Positions 1 to 8,059 of a DNA stretch of 10,120 bases are shown here, piece by piece; the first letter of the stretch is position 1, and the number at the start of each line of letters is the position of its first letter. This DNA comes from an uncultured Prevotella sp. (GTDB taxonomy: Bacteria > Bacteroidota > Bacteroidia > Bacteroidales > Bacteroidaceae). The stretch covers positions 1-10,120 of the forward strand of contig USCM01000050.1 in assembly GCA_900553155.1 (NCBI GenBank). Reading direction: 5' to 3'. A program made the translations under genes and the position numbers. The notes beneath the pieces were generated by a model. The model ran no database searches. It was not told where the DNA came from and was given only the letters and a program-made list of their open reading frames with translations.

Positions 1-78
1 GAAAATCTGCCCGTTGTGCGTGTGCCCGCTAAACATCAGGGCGGCACCGTGCCGGATATGTGGCTGGCGAGCTTATAA
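1..78 (+). CDS. 3' end of an unidentified gene (partial)
   Basis: Frame 1 is open from the window edge to a TAA at 76-78 and encodes 25 residues ending GGTVPDMWLASL. Frame 3 stops early; frame 2 stays open to about 115, so frame 1 is a preference and not a proof. It is favoured by its coding-like residue mix and its normal spacing to the next gene (68 bases before cydA, same strand). I do not recognise the protein family from so short a tail. It does not look like the small membrane protein (DUF4492) that often precedes cydA in Bacteroidota, because the tail has no hydrophobic segment. The AT-rich gap 79-146 shows no clear hairpin and no TAnnTTTG box, so I cannot tell whether cydAB has its own promoter here. 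Confidence 0.5.
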   Translation, partial: ENLPVVRVPAKHQGGTVPDMWLASL

Positions 79-146
79 AGCGCTGACCTTAGGACGAACC
101 GAATATTTAAAACAATAATTACTAATAATCATTAACCATTAAGCTT

Positions 147-1709
147 ATGAATCATTTGCTTGCAATCGACGCTTCGCTCATCGACTGGTCGCGTGCCCAA
201 TTTGCGCTTACAGCCATTTACCACTGGCTGTTTGTGCCTCTTACTTTAGGCATGGCAGTAATTATGGGCATTATCGAGACTATCTATTATCGCACCGGAA
301 AGCCATTTTGGAAAGAAGCATCCAAGTTTTGGCAACGCTTATTCGGTGTAAACTTTGCCATGGGTGTTGCTACGGGCATCATCCTTGAGTTTGAGTTTGG
401 CACCAACTGGAGCAACTACTCTTGGTTTGTGGGCGACATCTTTGGCGCTCCGCTTGCCGTAGAAGGCATCGTGGCGTTCTTTATGGAGAGCACGTTTGTG
501 GCTGTCATGTTCTTTGGATGGGAGAAGGTGTCGCGAGGTTTTCATCTTGCCGCCACATGGCTAACGGGCATTGGCGCTACAATATCGGCTTGGTGGATAC
601 TTGTGGCCAACTCGTGGATGCAGTATCCGGTAGGCTGCGAATTCAACCCCGACACCGTTCGCAATGAGATGACAAGCTTTGCCGAGGTGGCATTGTCGCC
701 TATGGCTGTGGACAAGTTCTTCCATACCGTTATCTCGTCGTGGATAGTTGGCGCTGTATTTGTATGTGCCGTTAGCTGCTGGTATCTGTTAAAGGGCAGA
801 GAGAGGGAGCTTTCTCGACAAAGCATCAAGATTGCGAGCATCGTTGGTATTGTGGCTTCGCTGTTGGCAATGTATACCGGACACTCGTCGGCTGTGAAGG
901 TGGCAGAGGTACAGCCTATGAAACTTGCAGCTATGGAGGGTCTGTATGATGGTGGCAATGGTGTGGGACTTACTATGGTGGCGGCTGTCAATCCATTCGC
1001 GCAGCCCGATTATGCCAAGGGCGGTGAGGCTCCGCTGCGCATAGCTATGCCCAACGGACTGTCGCTGCTTGCCACAAATACGCTCGACGGCTATGTGCCT
1101 GGCGTAAACGATATACTCAATGGCTACCCACGCCCTGACGGAAAGCGTGAGCTGTCGGCTGAGGAGAAGATGCAGCGGGGCCGCAAAGCCATAACCGCTC
1201 TTGCCGAATACCGCAAGCTTAAGGCTGCCGACGCCAACGACAAGCGTCTGCCCGAGCTTGAAAAAGAGCTTAATATAAATATGCCTTACTTTGGATATGG
1301 ATACATCAAGGACCGTGCCGAGCTTGTGCCGTATATCCCAATAAACTTCTATGCCTTCCGTATAATGGTGGGCGTGGGCTGCTTGCTGCTGTTGTTCTTC
1401 CTCGTTATAGGCCATGTGGCATGGCGACAAGACATCACAAAACGTGGCCGTTGGCTGTGGATGGGGGCTTTGCTTATGCTTCCGCTTGTATACATTGCAA
1501 GCGAGGCAGGCTGGATTGTGGCAGAACTTGGACGCCAACCATGGGCTATACAGGATATGCTGCCTACGGTTGCCGCCGTTTCGGACATTCGTTCGGGTAG
1601 CGTTGCGCTGACGTTCTTTATCTTCCTCGGACTGTTCAGCGTTCTGCTATTCGCCGAAATCAAGATTATGTGCCGCGTAATAAAGAACTATAAGTCGCAG
1701 ATAGATTAA
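147..1709 (+). CDS. cydA: Cytochrome bd quinol oxidase subunit I (CydA)
   Basis: CydA is the haem-bearing subunit of cytochrome bd oxidase in the inner membrane. It oxidises quinol (menaquinol in most Bacteroidota) and reduces oxygen to water, giving respiration and oxygen scavenging at low oxygen. At 520 residues it matches the E. coli length (522). By alignment from memory with E. coli CydA, all haem ligands are present: H26 (E. coli H19, in AIYHWLFVPLTLG), H193 (H186, in KFFHTV) and M406 (M393, in FYAFRIMV). The glutamates E106 and E114 (E99, E107) lie in PLAVEGIVAFFMES. The quinol loop keeps K258 and E263 in VQPMKLAAMEG and spans about residues 250-400, so it is the long E. coli-like type. 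GRQPWAI lies near the C-terminus. The start fits the family N-terminus; no Shine-Dalgarno sequence is visible. cydB follows after 47 bases, so the two are surely co-transcribed. Confidence 0.97.
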   Translation: MNHLLAIDASLIDWSRAQFALTAIYHWLFVPLTLGMAVIMGIIETIYYRTGKPFWKEASKFWQRLFGVNFAMGVATGIILEFEFGTNWSNYSWFVGDIFGAPLAVEGIVAFFMESTFVAVMFFGWEKVSRGFHLAATWLTGIGATISAWWILVANSWMQYPVGCEFNPDTVRNEMTSFAEVALSPMAVDKFFHTVISSWIVGAVFVCAVSCWYLLKGRERELSRQSIKIASIVGIVASLLAMYTGHSSAVKVAEVQPMKLAAMEGLYDGGNGVGLTMVAAVNPFAQPDYAKGGEAPLRIAMPNGLSLLATNTLDGYVPGVNDILNGYPRPDGKRELSAEEKMQRGRKAITALAEYRKLKAADANDKRLPELEKELNINMPYFGYGYIKDRAELVPYIPINFYAFRIMVGVGCLLLLFFLVIGHVAWRQDITKRGRWLWMGALLMLPLVYIASEAGWIVAELGRQPWAIQDMLPTVAAVSDIRSGSVALTFFIFLGLFSVLLFAEIKIMCRVIKNYKSQID

Positions 1710-1756
1710 GGCTATTCTAATTCAACACTCAACGTTAAACATTCAATATTCGTATT

Positions 1757-2860
1757 ATGACATATTCGTTTCTTCAACAATATTGGTGGCTTATAATATC
1801 ACTGCTTGGAGCATTGCTCGTGTTCTTGCTCTTCGTTCAGGGTGCCAACTCGCTTGTATACAGCTTGGGTAGAACGGAGGAGGGACAATGCAAGGTAATT
1901 GAGTCGACCGGCAGAAAGTGGGAGATTACATTCACCACACTTGTAACATTCGGCGGAGCTTTCTTCGCCTCATTCCCGTTGTTCTACAGCACCAGCTTTG
2001 GCGGAGCCTACTGGCTGTGGATGATTATACTCTTCTCGTTTGTATTGCAGGCTGTAAGCTACGAGTTTCAGCACCGCAAGGGCAATCTGCTCGGCACACG
2101 TACATACCGCTGGTTTCTTATATTGAACGGCATTGTGGGTCCGCTGCTATTGGGCGGAGCGGTTGCCACTTTCTTCGACGGCTCCAACTTCATCGTGGAG
2201 AAGGCGTCGCTAACCAATATCGGCGCTCCGGTAATAAGCCGCTGGGCTAACGACTCGGCAGGACTCGACGCCCTGCTCGATCCCTGGAACTTGGTGTTTG
2301 GTTTTGCCGTGATGTTCCTTGCACGTATTCTCGGCATATTGTATATTATGAATAATGTGGAAGACGAGGACATTCGCTCTCGTGGTTCGGTTAGACTTAT
2401 AGGCAGCACGGTGCCCTTCCTTGTGCTCTTCTTAGCTTTCTTTATACGCACAATGCTTAAAGACGGATATGCAGTAGACCCTGCAACTGGGGTGGTATTT
2501 ATGGAACCAATGAAGTATCTGCACAACTATCTCGACATGTGGCCATTGGCAGTGTTCACGGTTATAGGTGTTGTACTGTTGCTGTATGGAATAGTGCGCA
2601 CCATTCTAAGCTCTACATATATCAAAGGTATATGGCCGGCTGGCATCGGCGTGGTGCTTGTTGTGCTGTCGTTGCTGCTTGTTGCGGGATGGGGCAACAC
2701 TGCCTACTATCCCTCAAACACCGACCTGCAATGCTCGTTGACAATAGCCAACAGTTGCAGTAGCGAGTTCACGCTCCGCACAATGTTCTATGTGTCGCTG
2801 CTCGTGCCGTTTGTGTTCGGGTATATAGCTTATGTCTGGAGGGTTATGGACAGGAAATAA
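1757..2860 (+). CDS. cydB: Cytochrome bd quinol oxidase subunit II (CydB)
   Basis: CydB is the second large membrane subunit of cytochrome bd oxidase and packs against CydA. The 367-residue product is strongly hydrophobic, with segments near residues 10-30, 57-77, 83-103, 117-140 and 176-196 and several more to the C-terminus, in line with the family. Landmarks shared with E. coli CydB include GGAFFASFP (about 66-74) and the C-terminal run from YYPSNT through SEFTLRTM. The protein is divergent: the E. coli acidic motif DGFDMG reads QGANSL here (residues 28-33), so D29 becomes N31, and D58 in PHWDGN corresponds to E56 in RKWEIT. That alignment is from memory. No cydX-like small ORF follows, because the stop codon lies inside the terminator hairpin. 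Identity is secure from homology and from its place after cydA. Confidence 0.95.
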   Translation: MTYSFLQQYWWLIISLLGALLVFLLFVQGANSLVYSLGRTEEGQCKVIESTGRKWEITFTTLVTFGGAFFASFPLFYSTSFGGAYWLWMIILFSFVLQAVSYEFQHRKGNLLGTRTYRWFLILNGIVGPLLLGGAVATFFDGSNFIVEKASLTNIGAPVISRWANDSAGLDALLDPWNLVFGFAVMFLARILGILYIMNNVEDEDIRSRGSVRLIGSTVPFLVLFLAFFIRTMLKDGYAVDPATGVVFMEPMKYLHNYLDMWPLAVFTVIGVVLLLYGIVRTILSSTYIKGIWPAGIGVVLVVLSLLLVAGWGNTAYYPSNTDLQCSLTIANSCSSEFTLRTMFYVSLLVPFVFGYIAYVWRVMDRK

Positions 2861-2903
2861 AAACAATAAGGGTGCGCCAAATGCGCACCCTTATTGTTTT
2901 TAT
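2857..2903. terminator. Bidirectional intrinsic terminator between cydB and thrC
   Basis: A perfect inverted repeat forms a 21-bp stem (2857-2877 with 2883-2903) around a five-base loop, CAAAT. The loop-proximal part is GC-rich (GGGTGCGC with GCGCACCC) and the outer part is an A run facing a T run, so an RNA read from either strand ends in a U tract after the GC stem. This is what two convergent genes need. The stop codon of cydB (TAA, 2858-2860) and that of thrC (2900-2902 on the minus strand) both lie in the base of the stem. Confidence 0.93.
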
Positions 2904-4201
2904 CTCTTCATTAAAAAGTCCTTGAAGTCGCCAAACTCCTTCGACATGGCGATGCTCTTCTTCTCGCCCTTCATGAAGGCGGCAAGGCGTTCGGGTATTG
3001 CAACCTCTGCATTGATGGCCGACTCTACCGTATCCTTGAACTTGGCAGGATGTGCTGTCTCGCCAAAGACGCCCACTTCGCCGTCGAGTAGCAGGTCTTT
3101 TAGTGCCTGATAGCCACATGCTCCGTGCGGATCGAGGATGTAGTGGTTATGGTTGTAGCAATCGAGCATGGTCTGACGAATCTGCTCGTCGCTGTAGGTT
3201 GCGCCGCTCATGAGGCTCGAAATCTTCTTCCAGTCGCCCTTGAAGAGGTCGTATATACGGGCAAAGTTACTCGGATCGCCAACGTCCATGGCATTGGCAA
3301 TGGTCTGCACACTTGGTCGTGGACAGTACTCGCCAGTCTGCAAATATTTGTATACGATGTCGTTGGCGTTGTTGGCAGCGATGAATCGCTTTACGGGCAA
3401 GCCCATCTCGCGACCAAAGATGGCTGCCGTGATGTTGCCAAAGTTGCCGCTCGGCACACATATTACGTAGCCGTGCTCCTTGCCAAGACGCTTTAGCTGG
3501 GCATAGGCATAGAAATAATAGAATGCCTGTGGAAGGAAACGAGCCACATTGATAGAGTTGGCAGACGTCAGCTTCATGTGCTTATTGAGCTCATCGTCCA
3601 TGAAGGCCTGCTTTACAAGAGCCTGACAATCGTCAAACACTCCGTCCACTTCTATCGCCGTGATGTTCTGACCGAGAGTTGTAAACTGGCTCTCCTGTAT
3701 CTTGCTTACCTTGCCCTTGGGATAGAGCACGTACACATGTATGCCCTCAACACCAAGGAATCCGTTGGCAACAGCAGAACCTGTATCGCCGCTTGTGGCT
3801 ACAAGCACATTGACATTCTTGGTGCCTTCCTCGCGGATAAAGTACTGCAGCATACGTGCCATGAATCGGGCACCAACATCCTTGAAGGCAAGTGTGGGTC
3901 CGTGGAACAGTTCGAGCGAGTAGATGTTATCCTCTACCTCCTTTATCGGACAGTCGAACTGGAGCGTGTCGTATACGATGCGCTTGAGGTCGTCGGCCTT
4001 GACGTCCTCGCCAAAGAAGGCGTCTGCCACTTGATAGGCTATCTCCTGGAACGACAGCTTGTCTATATTCTCGAAGAACTCCTTAGGCAACTTCTTTATG
4101 CGCTCTGGCATATAGAGTCCGCGGTCGGGTGCAAGTCCTTTAACTACTGCCTCATGCAGCGAGGCAAGGGGTGCTGTATGATTTGTGCTATAATACTTCA
4201 T
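2900..4201 (-). CDS. thrC: Threonine synthase (ThrC)
   Basis: ThrC is a cytoplasmic PLP enzyme that converts O-phosphohomoserine to threonine and phosphate, the last step of the pathway. The product is 433 residues, close to the E. coli length (428). The start MKYYSTNHTAPLASLHEAV is the usual family N-terminus. The PLP lysine is K107 in GPTLAFKDVGA, the same position number as in E. coli. The phosphate- and PLP-binding loops are ATSGDTGSA (about 135-143) and PSGNFGN (250-256); LDPHGACGY (356-364) and TAHPAKF (382-388) are typical C-terminal motifs. It is last in the thrA - apgM-like - thrC operon, 42 bases after the previous gene. The region before its start has no Shine-Dalgarno sequence but carries a pyrimidine-rich repeat. 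Its stop codon is part of the shared terminator. Confidence 0.97.
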   Translation of the reverse strand: MKYYSTNHTAPLASLHEAVVKGLAPDRGLYMPERIKKLPKEFFENIDKLSFQEIAYQVADAFFGEDVKADDLKRIVYDTLQFDCPIKEVEDNIYSLELFHGPTLAFKDVGARFMARMLQYFIREEGTKNVNVLVATSGDTGSAVANGFLGVEGIHVYVLYPKGKVSKIQESQFTTLGQNITAIEVDGVFDDCQALVKQAFMDDELNKHMKLTSANSINVARFLPQAFYYFYAYAQLKRLGKEHGYVICVPSGNFGNITAAIFGREMGLPVKRFIAANNANDIVYKYLQTGEYCPRPSVQTIANAMDVGDPSNFARIYDLFKGDWKKISSLMSGATYSDEQIRQTMLDCYNHNHYILDPHGACGYQALKDLLLDGEVGVFGETAHPAKFKDTVESAINAEVAIPERLAAFMKGEKKSIAMSKEFGDFKDFLMKR

Positions 4202-4207
4202 AATATT

Positions 4208-4238
4208 AAAGGGAAAAGGGAAAAGGGAAAAGAGAAAA
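4208..4238. repeat. GGGAAAA heptanucleotide tandem repeat before thrC
   Basis: On the plus strand three exact copies of GGGAAAA (4211-4231) are preceded by AAA and followed by one variant copy, GAGAAAA (4232-4238). In the thr mRNA this reads as a run of UUUUCCC units ending about six bases before the thrC start codon. It fills most of the 42-base gap between the two genes. No hairpin accompanies it, so it is not an intrinsic terminator. It could be a simple-sequence tract that changes copy number, or just composition bias. Confidence 0.8.
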
Positions 4239-4243
4239 ATCTA

Positions 4244-5467
4244 TTACTCTACTCTCATAAACTCATTCATAAACTCCGTCAAGTGTAGCATGCCGTAACT
4301 GCCGCTTACACAGCTCACTTCGCTGTAGGTCTGAACCGAGTCGGGATTTATGCCGGGATACCATACGATAAAAGGCACTGGCTCCTTAACATGGGTTCGT
4401 ATCTCCACTGGTGTTGGATGATCGGGCATTACGGCTATTGCCACCGGCTCGTCCCACTTCGACACTTCCTCAAAGATCGGTCCGACAACACGGCTGTCGA
4501 GGTTCTCTATTGTGCGAAGCTTCAGTTCTAGGTCGCCGTCATGGCCAGCCTCATCGCTTGCCTCTATATGCAGGAAGACGAAGTCGTCCTTGCGCAGAGC
4601 CTCAATGGCAGCCTGCGTCTTGCCCTCATAGTTGGTGTCGGCAAGACCTGTAGCCCCCGGAACGATGATGTTATGCAGTCCGGCATAGTGTCCGATGCCA
4701 CGTATCAGGTCTACAGCCGATATCACGTCGCCCCGCTTTATCTGCGGATACATCTCAGAGAGGGTCTTCATCTGCGGGCGATATCCCCCACCCCACGGCC
4801 AGATGCTGTTGGCCTCGTCCTTGCCCTCGGCACGTCGCTTTACGTTGAGGGGTGCGTTGTACAGCACATCCTGCGACTTGATGATAAGCTCGTTGAGCAA
4901 TGTCGCCGTGTCCAAAGCCTCGTGTTCGTGTCCTTTCTCGGGTCGGATGAGCAGCTTGCGCCACTCCTCGTTGGGGTGGTCGTGCGGCGGAGCACAGTTG
5001 ATATACTTGTTTCCTCCTTTTATTATAAGCAGATGTCGGTATTGTATGCCTTTGACAAAGCGCACACGGTCGCTTCCAAGACGCTCGTTAAGGAGGTCGA
5101 TAAGCTCCGTACTCTCATCAGTTGTGAGATGTCCGCCGTGATGATTCTTTATCTTGCCGTTTTCAAGGCAGATGATGTTGCAGCGCAAGGCAAGGTCGCC
5201 AGGCTCCATCTCGTAGCCAATAGAGGCTGCCTCCAAGGGTCCGCGACCCTCATACACCTTATTCATATCATAGCCAAGGATTGTGGCATTGGCTACCTCG
5301 CTGCCTGGAAGAAACCCGTCGGGCACGGTTGCAAGTCGACCTGTGCGGCCAATACGGGCAAGGTTATCCATATTTGGGGTGTTGGCATACTCAAGGAGAG
5401 TTTTTCCTCCGAGTCTTTCGACGGCATGGTCTGCCATACCGTCGCCAAGAATTATAATATGTTTCAT
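4244..5467 (-). CDS. Archaeal-type phosphoglycerate-mutase homologue, proposed homoserine kinase
   Basis: The 407-residue product belongs to the alkaline-phosphatase-like metalloenzymes of the cofactor-independent, archaeal-type phosphoglycerate mutase (ApgM) family. Visible landmarks are D9 in ILGDGMAD, NMDNLARIG (32-40), the likely nucleophile S56 in PGSEVANATILGYD, the metal-site stretch HIEASDEAGHDGD (300-312), D349 and H350 in MPDHPTP, and H359. Family members encoded beside thrA and thrC have been proposed to be homoserine kinases replacing ThrB. The gene lies between thrA and thrC and no GHMP-type thrB is present, so kinase is my preferred role; phosphoglycerate mutase remains possible. 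I chose the ATG at 5467 because MKHIIILGDGMAD matches the usual family start. An ATG at 5485 would add six residues and overlap the thrA stop by eight bases (ATGTATAA). With the chosen start the gap after thrA is 10 bases. Tandem stops TAA TAG end the gene. Confidence 0.88.
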   Translation of the reverse strand: MKHIIILGDGMADHAVERLGGKTLLEYANTPNMDNLARIGRTGRLATVPDGFLPGSEVANATILGYDMNKVYEGRGPLEAASIGYEMEPGDLALRCNIICLENGKIKNHHGGHLTTDESTELIDLLNERLGSDRVRFVKGIQYRHLLIIKGGNKYINCAPPHDHPNEEWRKLLIRPEKGHEHEALDTATLLNELIIKSQDVLYNAPLNVKRRAEGKDEANSIWPWGGGYRPQMKTLSEMYPQIKRGDVISAVDLIRGIGHYAGLHNIIVPGATGLADTNYEGKTQAAIEALRKDDFVFLHIEASDEAGHDGDLELKLRTIENLDSRVVGPIFEEVSKWDEPVAIAVMPDHPTPVEIRTHVKEPVPFIVWYPGINPDSVQTYSEVSCVSGSYGMLHLTEFMNEFMRVE

Positions 5468-5477
5468 ACGCGAAACT

Positions 5478-7913
5478 TTATACATTAGCTATTGACATAA
5501 TATTGGCAAACACACCGGCTGCCGTAACACTGGCTCCTGCTCCGTAGCCCTGTATAAGCATTGGGAACTCGCGGTAGCGCTCGGTTGTAAGCGACACGAC
5601 GTTGTTGCTGCCCTCAAGATTGTAGAACGGATGACTCTGGTCTACCTCCTTCAATGCCACCGACGTCTTGCCGTGGTCGAAGGTGGCAACAAAGCGCCAG
5701 CGCTTGCCTTCTGCCTCAAGTTGCTTGCGGCGTGCCTCAAAGTCGGCGTCAAGACTTGGCAGATTGTGCCAGAAGTCGTCTATGCTGCCCTCAAAGAATG
5801 TGTCGGGTATAAAGAGATGCTTCTCCACATCGGCTTTCTCTACCTTGTAGCCTGCCTCTCTCGACAGAATAACGAGTTTGCGGATAACGTCCTTGCCGCT
5901 AAGGTCGATGCGTGGATCGGGTTCGCTGTATCCCTGCTCCTTTGCACGGCGCACTGCCTCCGACAAAGGCACATCGGCAGAAATCTCGTTGAAGATAAAG
6001 TTGAGTGTGCCGCTAAGCACCGCCTCTATCTTAAGTATGACGTCGCCCGAATTGCGCAGGTCGTTGATGGTGCCGATGATAGGCAGTCCGGCTCCCACAT
6101 TGGTTTCGTAGCGGAACTTCACGCCACGTGACAGAGCTGTTTCCTTAAGCTTTATATAGTTGTCGTACGACGACGACGCAGCTATCTTGTTGGCTGCCAC
6201 GACAGAGGTGTTGTGCTCGATAAGCGACTGATAAAGTGCCGCCACATCCTTGCTTGCGGTGCAATCTACAAACACACTGTTAAAGATGTTCATCCTGATA
6301 ATCTCGTCTTTCAACAGCTTGTCGTTGCAGGCAGGTGCCTTTTCGAGCTCTTCGCGATATGTGGTGAGGTCTAATCCGTCGCGATTGAATATCGCCTTCT
6401 TAGACGATGCAATGCCGACGACGTTCAGCTTCAGTCGCTTGGTGCGCTTAAGTTCCTCGTATTGGTCGTGAATCTGCTCGAGCAGCTGACCACCAACGGT
6501 TCCGACACCGCACACAAAGAGGTTGAGAACCTTATACTCGGAAAGGAAGAACGAGTCGTGCAGTACGTTCAATGCCTTGCGCAGATACGTGCTGTCCACA
6601 ACAAAGGATATGTTGGTCTCGGATGCGCCCTGCGCACAAGCTATCACACTGATACCGCTTCTGCCGAGTGTGCCGAACAGTTTGCCGGCTATACCGGGTG
6701 TATGCTTCATGTTCTCACCCACAATGGCGATGGTGGCAAGCCCACTCTCGGCATGCATTGGGAACATGGCTCCGGTCTCTATCTCCTTGGCAAACTCGCC
6801 GTTGAGCACATCCACCGCAGCCAGTGCGTCCTCGTCGCGCACACCGATAGAGGTTGAGTTCTCCGAAGAAGCCTGCGACACCATAAACACGCTTATGCCG
6901 TTGTCTGCCAAGGCGGTAAAGATGCGGCGGTTTACACCGATGACACCCACCATCGACAGACCTGTAACGGTGATAAGGGTGGTGCCGTTGATGCTCGAGA
7001 TACCCTTGATTGGCTTCGAGTCGTTGTCTATCTTGGCTTTGATAATGGTTCCCTCGGCTTCGGGATTGAATGTGTTTTTAACGCGGATTGGTATATTCTT
7101 AATACATACGGGGTATATTGTTGGCGGATAGATAACCTTTGCACCAAAGTTGCAAAGCTCCATTGCCTCTATATAGCTCAGCTCGTTTATGGTGTAGGCA
7201 GTCTTGATGACACGTGGGTCGGCGGTCATAAAGCCGTCGACGTCGGTCCATATCTCAAGTATGTCTGCATCGAGTGCTGCGGCAATAATGGCAGCGGTGT
7301 AGTCGGAACCACCACGTCCAAGATTGGTAATCTCGTTGGAGTCGCGGTCCATACTTATAAAACCTGGAACAAGAGAGACACGTGGCAGGTCGCTAAAGGT
7401 ACGTCGCACAAGTCGGTTGGTAAGCTCTGAGTCGAGGATGTTCTTGTGGTTCTTCTGCACAGTCTTTATAAACTCACGCGAGTCGAACCACCTTGCTCCC
7501 TGTACCAGTGTGGCTACAATGTTGGAGCTAAGACGCTCGCCGTAACTAACGATGGCATCCTGTGTCTTCTTCGAGAGGTCGTGAATGAGGTACACTCCGA
7601 AGTAGATTGAGCGCAACTGGTCGAACAGCGAGTCGACAACATTAAAGAGCTTTTCGCGCTTGCGTGTGTCTGTTATAATGGTATCAATCATCTTGTGGTG
7701 GCGGTCCACCATAGCCTGAAACTCGTCCTTCCACGCATCGTCGCCCTTAAGGGCAAGCTGCGAGGTAGCAATGAGCTTGTCCGTGATGCCTCCAAGGGCG
7801 CTAACCACCACAATTACGGGCTGCTTTTCGGCCTGTTTCTCTACGATAGCCTTAAGGCTAAGAATGCTCTCTACGGAACCTACAGAGGTTCCGCCAAACT
7901 TTAATACTTTCAT
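5478..7913 (-). CDS. thrA: Bifunctional aspartokinase / homoserine dehydrogenase (ThrA)
   Basis: ThrA catalyses the first step (aspartate to aspartyl phosphate) and third step (aspartate semialdehyde to homoserine) of threonine synthesis in the cytoplasm. At 811 residues it is near the E. coli length (820). The kinase domain (about 1-295) has VLKFGGTSVGS at the N-terminus, SYGERLSS (123-130), GRGGSDYTA (199-207) and WTDVDGFMTADPR (222-234). Two ACT-like segments (about 313-375 and 393-452, with VSQASSENS and CAQGASETN) suggest feedback by threonine. The dehydrogenase domain (about 460-811) has the nucleotide motif GVGTVG (469-474), AANK with K576, SGTLNFI (634-640) and GYSEPDPRIDLSGKD (661-675), which contains the usual catalytic acid and lysine. 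I chose the ATG at 7913 because it gives the canonical start; an in-frame ATG at 7949 would add 12 residues inside the leader hairpin. It is the first gene of the operon. Confidence 0.97.
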   Translation of the reverse strand: MKVLKFGGTSVGSVESILSLKAIVEKQAEKQPVIVVVSALGGITDKLIATSQLALKGDDAWKDEFQAMVDRHHKMIDTIITDTRKREKLFNVVDSLFDQLRSIYFGVYLIHDLSKKTQDAIVSYGERLSSNIVATLVQGARWFDSREFIKTVQKNHKNILDSELTNRLVRRTFSDLPRVSLVPGFISMDRDSNEITNLGRGGSDYTAAIIAAALDADILEIWTDVDGFMTADPRVIKTAYTINELSYIEAMELCNFGAKVIYPPTIYPVCIKNIPIRVKNTFNPEAEGTIIKAKIDNDSKPIKGISSINGTTLITVTGLSMVGVIGVNRRIFTALADNGISVFMVSQASSENSTSIGVRDEDALAAVDVLNGEFAKEIETGAMFPMHAESGLATIAIVGENMKHTPGIAGKLFGTLGRSGISVIACAQGASETNISFVVDSTYLRKALNVLHDSFFLSEYKVLNLFVCGVGTVGGQLLEQIHDQYEELKRTKRLKLNVVGIASSKKAIFNRDGLDLTTYREELEKAPACNDKLLKDEIIRMNIFNSVFVDCTASKDVAALYQSLIEHNTSVVAANKIAASSSYDNYIKLKETALSRGVKFRYETNVGAGLPIIGTINDLRNSGDVILKIEAVLSGTLNFIFNEISADVPLSEAVRRAKEQGYSEPDPRIDLSGKDVIRKLVILSREAGYKVEKADVEKHLFIPDTFFEGSIDDFWHNLPSLDADFEARRKQLEAEGKRWRFVATFDHGKTSVALKEVDQSHPFYNLEGSNNVVSLTTERYREFPMLIQGYGAGASVTAAGVFANIMSIANV

Positions 7914-7937
7914 TTGTCTTCTTGTTCTTTGGTTAAT

Positions 7938-7956
7938 GCCTCCATACAAAGGAGGC
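7938..7956 (-). promoter_or_regulatory. Hairpin 24 bases upstream of the thrA start
   Basis: GCCTCC and GGAGGC form a perfect 6-bp GC-rich stem around a seven-base loop. The downstream arm contains GGAGG in the thr mRNA. That would be a Shine-Dalgarno sequence elsewhere, but it is about 25 bases from the ATG and so too far to serve thrA directly. No U tract follows, so it is not an intrinsic terminator. Confidence 0.55.
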
Positions 7957-8059
7957 CGATTGTGTTTCGATGCCGAGGCTTGTCGTCACAGCGAGACTGG
8001 CTTCTGTCCCTTTCCTCAATACGAGAGAGGCATGGGCAAGACACCATTGTCTGCTTGGC

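Noticed and set aside
789..1538. Minus-strand open frame of 249 codons inside cydA
   Set aside because: It is antisense to a full-length CydA with all ligand residues, and its composition (many His, Ser, Arg) is not protein-like.
4541..5488. Long plus-strand open frame (315 codons) opposite the ApgM-like gene, and similar antisense frames at 8310-9029 and 3578-4288
   Set aside because: They lie fully opposite well-supported genes with clear family motifs, show no recognisable domains and have the look of reverse-strand translations of coding DNA.
7914..7949. Upstream in-frame ATG at 7949 as the thrA start
   Set aside because: It adds 12 residues not expected in the family, lies in the leader hairpin, and the ATG at 7913 gives the canonical MKVLKFGGTSVG start.
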